From positions 1 to 6,598 of the forward strand of contig CAIYYQ010000174.1 of NCBI GenBank assembly GCA_903930505.1: a stretch of 6,598 nucleotides of DNA. Reading direction: 5' to 3'. Positions within the stretch are counted from its first letter, which is position 1. Each line of letters starts with the position of its first letter. The stretch is from Methanobacteriota archaeon. Its GTDB lineage: Archaea; Thermoplasmatota; E2; DHVEG-1. Positions 1 through 6,598 of this stretch are shown here, in pieces. The position numbers and the translations under genes were made by a program. The notes under the pieces are model-generated. The model saw only the letters and a list, made by a program, of their open reading frames with translations. It searched no databases and was not told the origin of the DNA.

Positions 1-1532
<1,532 letters not shown>

Positions 1533-1542
1533 AAAAATTTAC

Positions 1543-1575
1543 GAAGGGATACACCAAAAGGCTAATCATCCCTTC
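1543..1575 (+). terminator. Inverted repeat GAAGGGAT / ATCCCTTC with pyrimidine-rich 3' flank, possible nifJ 3' end
   Basis: In the 63-base spacer between the nifJ stop and the next start, GAAGGGAT (1543-1550) and ATCCCTTC (1568-1575) form a perfect 8-bp stem with a 17-base loop. A pyrimidine-rich run, CTCCTATTTCTTTTC, follows. The arrangement resembles an intrinsic terminator or a 3'-end-stabilising hairpin, but archaeal termination depends mainly on U-tracts and the T runs here are interrupted. It could instead act in the leader of the downstream gene. The repeat itself is certain; its role is a guess. Confidence 0.35.
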
Positions 1576-1595
1576 TCCTATTTCTTTTCGTATGG

Positions 1596-2978
1596 GTGTA
1601 TTTTTTGTTGAAACGCGCACAAGAAATCGCAGCAGTCCTTAAAAAAGCAGATGAGGTTCATATTGTTACCCACATTGATGCAGATGGGATTACTGCGGGT
1701 GCGATTGCGCAAGCAACGATTCAGCGACTTGGAAAAACAAGTTCGATTGAATGTGTGAAACAACTTGATGAGTTGGTTTTGAAACGGTTGAAAAAAGAGG
1801 GTTATGAGCTTGTATGGTTTACGGATCTTGGGAGCAGTATCGTTGATGAGATTCCTAAGATGACTCTGGTTGTTACTGATCATCATATGTGTTCCAAGGA
1901 GTCTCATCTTCGCTATCATCTGAACCCGCATCTTTTTGGGGTAGATGGATCGTTTGAGATCAGTGGTGCAGGTGTTACGTATCTTGTCTCAAAAACAATT
2001 GATCCGGTAAATGTTGATTTGTCTGCGCTTGCAGTGATTGGTGCCTGTGGTGATCTGCAGGATAGGCGGCATTGTAAACTGGTTGGGATGAATAAAGGAA
2101 TTCTTGAGGATGGGAAAATTGCGCATGTACTTGAATGCAGAAAAGACATCCGGTATTTCGGCAGAGAAACAAGGCCGCTTCCTAGGCTTTTGCAGTATGC
2201 AAACGATCCTTTTCTACCGGGTTTGAGTGGTCGAGAAGAGGCATGTGTTTCGTTTCTTGAGGATTTGAAGATTCGGTTGAATCATAAGGAGTCTGCGCGA
2301 CGATGGATTGATCTCAGTAATGATGAACGAAAGACGATTTTGTCTGCGCTTGCTCGTTTGCTTTTGATGAAAGGGTTTGGTGCTGCACTCGTGGAACGAA
2401 TGATTGGAGACGTGTATCTTCTTGCTAGAGAGGAACCTGGGAGTGAACTGCATGATGCTAAAGAGTATGCAACCTTGTTGAATTCGACTGCACGCTATGG
2501 GAAACATGAAGTTGGACTTGCGGTATGCCTTGGGGATCGTGGGAAATCGCTTGAGGACGCACGAAAACTCCTTCAAGGACATCGGCAGAATCTTGTGGAA
2601 AGTCTTCAATTTGCTCGGGATGAAACACTTCAGAAACGCACCAATGTTCAGTTTTTTCATGCAGGTGAAGGCATCCGGGATACGATCATTGGTATTGTTA
2701 CAAATATGATGCTTCAAGATGAGAATGTTGATAAAAGTATGCCGCTCCTTGGTTTTGTTCATACAGAGAACGGAGATGTGAAAGTTTCTGCAAGAACAAC
2801 ACAGCAACTTATCGAACGAGGTGTGGATTTATCTGCAGCGTTACGTCATGCAGCTGCTGCTGTTCAAGGTGTCGGTGGAGGTCATGATATCGCAGCTGGT
2901 GCAACGATACCAAAAGGAAAAGAAGAAGAGTTTCTCGTGTTTGTGGAGCAGAAAATCCGTGCTCAGCTTTCTTTGTGA
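1596..2978 (+). CDS. DHH-family phosphoesterase, archaeal RecJ-like / GINS-associated nuclease (GAN) type
   Basis: Predicted Mn/Mg-dependent single-strand exonuclease of 460 residues, the usual size for archaeal GAN/RecJ-like proteins. In Thermococcus such a protein binds GINS and travels with the replicative helicase; other archaeal members trim RNA or repair ends. The DHH domain shows motif I THIDADG (residues 25-31), motif II FTDLG (75-79, D77), motif III DHH (95-97) and motif IV GACGDLQD (149-156, D153). All metal-binding aspartates and histidines are therefore present. The DHHA1 domain follows, ending in GVGGGHDIAAGA (425-436). The frame has a stop at 1563-1565 and no early ATG, so the start is a GTG at 1596; TTG codons at 1605 and 1608 are alternatives. 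No Shine-Dalgarno sequence stands before any of them. The 3' end overlaps the convergent FKBP gene by 16 bases. A cytosolic DHH oligoribonuclease is the main alternative, but length and domain order favour GAN. Confidence 0.9.
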   Translation: MYFLLKRAQEIAAVLKKADEVHIVTHIDADGITAGAIAQATIQRLGKTSSIECVKQLDELVLKRLKKEGYELVWFTDLGSSIVDEIPKMTLVVTDHHMCSKESHLRYHLNPHLFGVDGSFEISGAGVTYLVSKTIDPVNVDLSALAVIGACGDLQDRRHCKLVGMNKGILEDGKIAHVLECRKDIRYFGRETRPLPRLLQYANDPFLPGLSGREEACVSFLEDLKIRLNHKESARRWIDLSNDERKTILSALARLLLMKGFGAALVERMIGDVYLLAREEPGSELHDAKEYATLLNSTARYGKHEVGLAVCLGDRGKSLEDARKLLQGHRQNLVESLQFARDETLQKRTNVQFFHAGEGIRDTIIGIVTNMMLQDENVDKSMPLLGFVHTENGDVKVSARTTQQLIERGVDLSAALRHAAAAVQGVGGGHDIAAGATIPKGKEEEFLVFVEQKIRAQLSL

Positions 2979-3886
2979 GATGTTTTTGTGATTTTTACCA
3001 CTTTGAATTCAAAGGTAAGATTTTGATCAACGAATTCAATGGATGGTGCCTGGACGTTTATTCCAAGGACTGCTTCGTTTTCATTGACGGCGATGACTTT
3101 ACAGTAGTATATTTGTTCGTAGTCTTGAAAGCTGAATGTATGATTGAGTTTGACGTCAGAGTGGATGGTGAACATGGTATCGTTGGTGACAATGAAAGTA
3201 GCATTCCAATTATAATCAGGCATGACAAATGTTTTACCATTTTCTGGGAGAAGTCGGATTGTGATCATTCCGTCATCTGAGATGTTGGTGATCTTTGCAG
3301 ATAGTACACCTTCTTTTCTCAAATTCAATGCTCCAAAGTCAAACGTGGTGTTTACCGCAATGTTGACCTCGGGGAAAAAATAGGAAAAATTCGATTCTGA
3401 TATATTGGTTACAATGTAACTTAATACCGCATTTATAGGATATATTCCCCCAAGATCTTGTTCTGCAAGGGACATATCCCATCTACCATATGCTTCTTCA
3501 GGCGATAACGTGATGTTTTTTGTTTCTCCTTCTTTCATGCCGATGAGGCTGCGGATGGCTTCTTGTGGGACAAATGTTGGAGCTGAGGTGTATGTTTCAT
3601 ATCCACGGGGGATGGAGAGAGTCATATCTGGGTTTACAAAGAGTTTCTCAGGTGTACCGCCGGTTTTGTTTTTTCCATCTTCGTACGTGGTGGTAAAGAT
3701 CGTCCCATTTATCGCGAATCTTCCAACATACTCGACGTCAACACAGTCTCCAACTTCAATGGTGTTTGGCTTAAGAAAAGACGGGAGAACAACAATGGCG
3801 AGAAGCGTGATGATAACGATTACAACAACAGCAATTGCTATACCTGTTGTATTCTTTTTTGGTTCTAAAGTTTTTTTCGATGGCAT
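2963..3886 (-). CDS. Membrane-anchored FKBP-type peptidyl-prolyl isomerase paralog with large insert and altered active site
   Basis: A 307-residue protein with a lysine-rich cytoplasmic tail, one membrane helix (about residues 14-37) and an extracytoplasmic FKBP fold, predicted to act as a chaperone or prolyl isomerase outside the membrane. FKBP segments visible are GDCVDVEYVGRF (46-57), NGTIF (60-64), SLIGMKEGE...SPEEAYG (113-134) and the closing strand LTFEFKVVKI (290-299). About 155 residues between AYG and the last strand form an insert at the SlyD insert-in-flap position, much longer than SlyD's. By-eye alignment to human FKBP12 keeps Tyr26, Phe36, Tyr82 and Phe99 (here Y53, F64, Y133, F292) but replaces Asp37 by T65, Ile56 by P107 and Trp59 by A110. 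Prolyl-isomerase activity may therefore be weak. Eleven N-x-S/T sequons lie outside the membrane, which suggests a glycosylated surface protein. It is a tandem paralog of the adjacent 392-residue gene, with its own TATA promoter. Function beyond the FKBP fold is unknown. Confidence 0.87.
   Translation of the reverse strand: MPSKKTLEPKKNTTGIAIAVVVIVIITLLAIVVLPSFLKPNTIEVGDCVDVEYVGRFAINGTIFTTTYEDGKNKTGGTPEKLFVNPDMTLSIPRGYETYTSAPTFVPQEAIRSLIGMKEGETKNITLSPEEAYGRWDMSLAEQDLGGIYPINAVLSYIVTNISESNFSYFFPEVNIAVNTTFDFGALNLRKEGVLSAKITNISDDGMITIRLLPENGKTFVMPDYNWNATFIVTNDTMFTIHSDVKLNHTFSFQDYEQIYYCKVIAVNENEAVLGINVQAPSIEFVDQNLTFEFKVVKITKTSHKES
2983..2996 (+). terminator. Twin T5 tracts just after the DHH nuclease stop, candidate archaeal terminator
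   Basis: Two TTTTT runs (2983-2987 and 2992-2996) begin four bases after the stop codon of the + strand nuclease. Archaeal RNA polymerase and its termination factor release transcripts at such short U-tracts. Here the tracts are also coding: on the - strand they are lysine AAA codons at the end of the convergent FKBP. Position and composition fit; no transcript data are available. Confidence 0.35.
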
Positions 3887-3907
3887 AAAAAGCTCTAAAT
3901 GTAGTCA

Positions 3908-3919
3908 TTCTATATTAAA
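3908..3919 (-). promoter_or_regulatory. TATA-box promoter of the 307-residue FKBP gene, leaderless spacing
   Basis: On the - strand the sequence reads TTTAATATAGAA, an archaeal TATA box centred about 29 bases before the ATG at 3886. Archaeal TATA boxes sit about 26-27 bases before the transcription start, so the transcript should begin at or within a few bases of the start codon. No Shine-Dalgarno sequence is seen before the ATG, in keeping with a leaderless mRNA. The same 11-base core occurs at the same distance before the paralogous gene. Confidence 0.65.
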
Positions 3920-3935
3920 GTACGTTTTTTGTTTG

Positions 3936-3953
3936 GAAAAACCAAGAAAAAAA
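3936..3953 (-). terminator. T-rich tract downstream of the 392-residue FKBP gene
   Basis: Read on the - strand, the spacer after the stop codon holds a T7 run, then CTTGG, then a T5 run. This is typical of archaeal U-tract terminators and lies between the stop of the upstream FKBP gene and the promoter of the next one. It supports separate transcription of the two paralogs. There is no stem-loop. Confidence 0.5.
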
Positions 3954-3967
3954 TGTTAGAGTGAAGC

Positions 3968-5146
3968 TTACGTACTTGTTTTGTACACCTTCTCAATAGT
4001 TACCTCAAAAAGAAGGGTTTCTCCTGAAAGTTTATGGATTTTATATCCTGCTTGTTCGATCTCTTGGGCAAGTTGATCAAATGGTATATATGATAAAAAA
4101 GGGGTTGGAATTGAGTAGAGTCTACGCATTTCATAAATACGATTAAATGTAATTGTTCTATTGACTTGAAGAGGCATTTCTTGTCCTTGTGCTTCTACAG
4201 TGACGTTAATATAATCTGTAGTACTATTTCCGACAATAATGTTAAATTCCATCCCTGAATAATTCATGGTGTAGTTTGCTTCTTTTATCGGGGAGCTTGT
4301 TATAGTTATAGTGGTATCATTCCATATGGCTGTAGTTGCATCAGGGAAGATAAATCCCGTCTGAGTTCCTACGGAGTAGAACGTAACGTCTTTTGTGATA
4401 TTCTTGGGTGTTGTTGGTGTTGTTTTGATTAGCACCGTTATATTTGTGATGTTGGTAACCTCCGAAGAGTTTTCCCAGATATAATAAGGTGGAAGGGGAT
4501 CATAGATAGTATAATATGCATTTGCGAGATCCTCCATGAGAATGCCTTCAGGCATTGTGAATTTCCTTCCAACAAATGCATCTGGATTAATCCATTTTAG
4601 AGCGAGTTCATCATCAGTAAAATTTACAACTTGAACAGTTTGATTAATTTCCCGTTTATAATTACTTGCAGTAATTGTATGGGTTGTAAATACATCGCCT
4701 GATTTAAGTTTTGGTGATCCATATGCTTTTTCCGGTGGAATCGGCCCAATGGTCGTGGTCTGTCCTTCTTTTAATCCAATGAGTCCATCCATCAATCCAT
4801 CAATGATTCCTGAGGAATAGTTTTCGTATCCTACCGGTGGAAGCTTGCTTTTGTTCAGGCTTACAAAGACATTTTGAGGTGTTCCCCCGGATTTATTTTC
4901 CCAGTATTGATATGAGGAATCAAAAACCGTGTTGTTTGATGCATATCGACCGATATAATTCAGATCAACGCAGTCTCCCTCTTGAATAACATTTGCTGCA
5001 GGTTGGTTGAAGATAGTAGAATTTATTAAAATAAACGCAACGAGGGCCGCGACGATAATGACTGTCAGTGCGAGGATCGCAAGACCTGTTTTATCGGTTT
5101 TTTTTTGTTTTTCTTTTTGTGGTTCAAGAGTTGTTTCTTCAGCCAT
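3968..5146 (-). CDS. Membrane-anchored FKBP-type peptidyl-prolyl isomerase with very large inserted domain
   Basis: A 392-residue predicted extracytoplasmic folding factor. A charged cytoplasmic tail (1-20) leads into one membrane helix (about 21-42) with no signal-peptidase or lipobox site, so the protein should stay anchored with its C-terminus outside. FKBP elements are GDCVDLNYIGRY (57-68), NNTVFDSSY (71-79), IIDGLMDGLIGLKEGQ (114-129), PPEKAYG (137-143) and the last strand LLFEVTIEKV (378-387). The FKBP12 pocket residues Tyr26, Phe36, Asp37, Tyr82 and Phe99 correspond to Y64, F75, D76, Y142 and F380, so isomerase activity is plausible; Trp59 is L118, as is common in SlyD-type proteins. 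About 230 residues (144-375) are inserted before the final strand, against roughly 70 in SlyD. The insert is rich in Asn, Thr and Tyr and resembles nothing I recognise. There are 17 N-x-S/T sequons, all but one clearly external. C59 is the only cysteine. The gene follows speB by 33 bases but has its own promoter. Confidence 0.88.
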   Translation of the reverse strand: MAEETTLEPQKEKQKKTDKTGLAILALTVIIVAALVAFILINSTIFNQPAANVIQEGDCVDLNYIGRYASNNTVFDSSYQYWENKSGGTPQNVFVSLNKSKLPPVGYENYSSGIIDGLMDGLIGLKEGQTTTIGPIPPEKAYGSPKLKSGDVFTTHTITASNYKREINQTVQVVNFTDDELALKWINPDAFVGRKFTMPEGILMEDLANAYYTIYDPLPPYYIWENSSEVTNITNITVLIKTTPTTPKNITKDVTFYSVGTQTGFIFPDATTAIWNDTTITITSSPIKEANYTMNYSGMEFNIIVGNSTTDYINVTVEAQGQEMPLQVNRTITFNRIYEMRRLYSIPTPFLSYIPFDQLAQEIEQAGYKIHKLSGETLLFEVTIEKVYKTST

Positions 5147-5167
5147 GGTCTGTGTCGAATAGAAACG

Positions 5168-5178
5168 TTCTATATTAA
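5168..5178 (-). promoter_or_regulatory. TATA-box promoter of the 392-residue FKBP gene, leaderless spacing
   Basis: TTAATATAGAA on the - strand is centred about 29 bases before the ATG at 5146 and starts two bases beyond the stop codon of speB. It is identical in core and spacing to the promoter of the paralogous FKBP gene at 3908-3918. No ribosome binding site lies in the 22 bases before the ATG, so a leaderless transcript is predicted. The FKBP gene can therefore be expressed independently of the upstream aIF5A-speB unit. Confidence 0.65.
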
Positions 5179-5179
5179 C

Positions 5180-6043
5180 CTACTCATTATATGCATAAAC
5201 TGCGCCAAGTAATGATCGTACGATGCGTGCGGCAAGAAGAGCGGTTTGCCCTTGATCATACGGTGGACATACCTCAACTACATCAAAACCAACCAGTTGC
5301 GGTGCAAGCCGTTCAATGACTTCAAGAACCTGCAGGGGGGTGAATCCAAACGGCTCAGGAGTACTCGTTCCTGGAGCATATGCTGGATCAACAAAATCAA
5401 TATCTAATGTAAGATAGATTTTTTTTCCTTTAAGATACGTTGCTGTTTTTTTAAAACAAGAATCAAATCCTTGTTTGTGAATGGTGAATGCATCAAGGGA
5501 AAACAAATGATTTTTCTCTGCATCTTCGTATTCTTGTCGTTCCGCGGATCGAAATCCGAACACCGCGATGTTACGAAGTTCGAGATGATCTGAGATTCGT
5601 TTCATCGCACAAGCATGATTATATGGTTCGTTTTCGTATTGTTCTCGATAATCTAGGTGTGCATCAAGTGATAACACTGCGATGTCCTTGGGAAACGCTG
5701 AAACGATTCCCAGGGTAATGGAATGTTCTCCTCCGATTGCTATTGGAAATTTCTTCGCATTCACAATTTTTAAAGCAATTTTTTGTACGGTATCTATCAT
5801 AGCTGAGGGTTTCAGGTTTTTTACGTCAAGATCCCCGTAATCATGAAATGCAACATCTTGCAGATCAACACCTGTATTCAAAAGATAGGTTTCAAAGTTC
5901 CAGCTAGCTTGCCTGATTTCTTTTGGTCCTTCAGATGCCCCTTTGCGAAACGAAGATGTTTGATCATAGGGTACTCCAAAAAGTATGAATTTAGCATCTG
6001 AAAACGATGCGTTTGCATCAGCAAAATACGCGGGAAAATTCAT
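5180..6043 (-). CDS. speB: Agmatinase-type ureohydrolase (SpeB family)
   Basis: Cytoplasmic di-manganese hydrolase that removes urea from agmatine to give putrescine, or from an agmatine-derived group. The 287 residues are slightly shorter than E. coli SpeB, as is usual for archaeal members. All metal ligands are present: GGEH (104-107, H107), DAHLD (127-131; D127, H129, D131) and DID (214-216; D214, D216). The family signature TLDIDFVDPAYAPGTSTPEP (212-231) and EVCPPYD (257-263) are intact. Arginase or guanidinobutyrase activity cannot be excluded, but direct linkage to aIF5A points to polyamine or hypusine metabolism. In Haloferax volcanii an agmatinase homolog is implicated in forming deoxyhypusine on aIF5A from agmatine. 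The start ATG at 6043 lies 21 bases after the aIF5A stop, with a weak AGGAA at 6055-6059 and no TATA box in the gap, so the gene is probably co-transcribed with aIF5A. Confidence 0.92.
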   Translation of the reverse strand: MNFPAYFADANASFSDAKFILFGVPYDQTSSFRKGASEGPKEIRQASWNFETYLLNTGVDLQDVAFHDYGDLDVKNLKPSAMIDTVQKIALKIVNAKKFPIAIGGEHSITLGIVSAFPKDIAVLSLDAHLDYREQYENEPYNHACAMKRISDHLELRNIAVFGFRSAERQEYEDAEKNHLFSLDAFTIHKQGFDSCFKKTATYLKGKKIYLTLDIDFVDPAYAPGTSTPEPFGFTPLQVLEVIERLAPQLVGFDVVEVCPPYDQGQTALLAARIVRSLLGAVYAYNE

Positions 6044-6064
6044 AGGAAGATCTGTTCCTGTTTT

Positions 6065-6451
6065 TTATGGACGAGTGATTTTACGTTTCCCCATCGCTTG
6101 GAAATACAGGATTTCTTTACCCTGTTCCAGCTTACCTTTGAACTCCTCTGGGATCGGCATATCAAACATTTCATAGGTTTCCATATCCATAAGCTGCACC
6201 GAGTCTTTACCACTGAAAGCAACGACTTGTGCGCTGCGTTTGTCAATCATTGGGACAAATACCTTATGTTTCACAGGGTGTACAATGCTTCGTTTCTGTT
6301 CATCGAAAATACCGACTGCTTCAATGCGTGCTTTAGATTCGCCATGTTTCCCGGGTTTCGATGTTGAAATACTCAGGATTTTGCATGGTTCATCATCGAC
6401 TATCACATAGCGACCAACTTTTAACTCTCTGACTTCAGCCATCTCTTTCAT
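6065..6451 (-). CDS. eif5A: Translation initiation factor 5A (aIF5A), hypusine-containing
   Basis: Archaeal homolog of eIF5A and bacterial EF-P, which binds the ribosome E-site and relieves stalling at proline-rich and other difficult sequences. The 128 residues are standard length. The N-terminal SH3-like domain carries the modification loop STSKPGKHGESKARIEAVGI (29-48); K35 in PGKHG matches human Lys50, the site of deoxyhypusine or hypusine. The C-terminal OB domain begins near residue 72. The start at 6451 is preferred over the ATG at 6442 because GAGGG at 6461-6465 sits nine bases upstream and the ATG overlaps the stop of the preceding gene as ATGA. The downstream speB may supply the enzyme that completes the modification. 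The modifying deoxyhypusine synthase is not in this window. Confidence 0.97.
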   Translation of the reverse strand: MKEMAEVRELKVGRYVIVDDEPCKILSISTSKPGKHGESKARIEAVGIFDEQKRSIVHPVKHKVFVPMIDKRSAQVVAFSGKDSVQLMDMETYEMFDMPIPEEFKGKLEQGKEILYFQAMGKRKITRP

Positions 6452-6598
6452 ATATTATTTCCCTCATGTGGTACTTTATACACGATATCCTGTTCTCTTG
6501 CTTTGTTGATGAGTTTTATGCCGACATCATCACCGGCTTTCACCATTTTTACCATTGTTTTATGGATTTGCATGCTCTCTATTTTCTGGGTGAAATCA
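6448..6598 (-). CDS. Small translation elongation factor-like protein (EF-Tu domain-2-like), C-terminal 49 residues, truncated by window edge
   Basis: The frame runs from the right edge of the window to a TGA at 6448-6450. The visible residues include DFTQKIESMQIHKTMVKMVK followed by AGDDVGIKLINKAREQDIVY. This matches the end of the beta-barrel in EF-Tu domain 2 and in the short (about 85-90 residue) archaeal and bacterial 'translation elongation factor-like' proteins that often sit beside U32 peptidase-family genes. Those proteins lack a GTPase domain; their job is not established. Because the N-terminus is missing, a longer factor cannot be ruled out, but ending directly after the barrel favours the small family. 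Its stop overlaps the aIF5A start by ATGA, implying one transcript and coupled translation. Confidence 0.75.
   Translation of the reverse strand, partial: DFTQKIESMQIHKTMVKMVKAGDDVGIKLINKAREQDIVYKVPHEGNNI
6461..6465 (-). promoter_or_regulatory. Shine-Dalgarno GAGGG of aIF5A, deciding its start
   Basis: GAGGG on the - strand lies nine bases before the ATG at 6451 and eighteen before the next in-frame ATG at 6442, favouring the upstream start. It lies within the last codons of the preceding gene, as expected for translational coupling. Confidence 0.6.

Noticed and set aside
1543..1575. Riboswitch or small RNA in the nifJ-nuclease spacer
   Set aside because: A single 8-bp stem in 63 bases is too simple for a known riboswitch class and matches no RNA family I recognise.
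2214..2807. 197-codon minus-strand open frame inside the DHH nuclease gene
   Set aside because: It lies wholly antisense to a gene with all catalytic motifs, and its translation shows no recognisable domain.
3510..3959. 149-codon plus-strand open frame opposite the 307-residue FKBP
   Set aside because: It is antisense to the FKBP coding region; its hydrophobic and valine-rich stretch mirrors the membrane-helix codons and no family is recognised.
2963..5146. S-layer or adhesin genes
   Set aside because: High Asn/Thr content and many sequons suggested surface-layer proteins, but the FKBP core motifs (GDCVD, LIGxKEG, PEExAYG, closing FEV strand) identify prolyl-isomerase family members.

Overview
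The window is a compact, protein-coding piece of an archaeal chromosome. The evidence for Archaea is an initiation factor 5A gene carrying the hypusine-site lysine, a GINS-associated-nuclease-type DHH phosphoesterase, two single-pass membrane FKBPs dense in N-glycosylation sequons, and TATA-box promoters placed for leaderless transcription. I infer a euryarchaeal or Thermoplasmatota-like lineage of moderate GC. The exact taxon cannot be fixed by eye. The coding genes leave no gap longer than about 85 bases, and I see no rRNA, tRNA, CRISPR array, insertion sequence or long repeat.

Left part, + strand: the window opens inside a single-chain, NifJ-type pyruvate:ferredoxin/flavodoxin oxidoreductase. 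It covers the 2x[4Fe-4S] ferredoxin domain and the whole TPP-binding domain. After a 63-base spacer with an 8-bp inverted repeat comes a DHH/DHHA1 nuclease of the archaeal RecJ/GAN type, which starts at a non-ATG codon and ends 16 bases inside the convergent neighbour.

Right part, - strand, read from the right edge leftwards: the 3' end of a small EF-Tu-domain-2-like protein overlaps the start of aIF5A by an ATGA. A 21-base gap leads to a SpeB-type agmatinase/ureohydrolase. Next are two tandem paralogous membrane-anchored FKBP-type prolyl isomerases (392 and 307 residues), each with its own almost identical TATA promoter at the same distance from its start codon.

The minus-strand genes form two themes. 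The first three make a translation unit: a translation-factor-like protein, aIF5A, and the ureohydrolase that in some archaea is needed to make the (deoxy)hypusine on aIF5A. The two FKBPs make an extracytoplasmic protein-folding pair. Each has a large insert within the FKBP fold, and one has lost several residues of the prolyl-isomerase pocket. That pair is the least ordinary part of the window.
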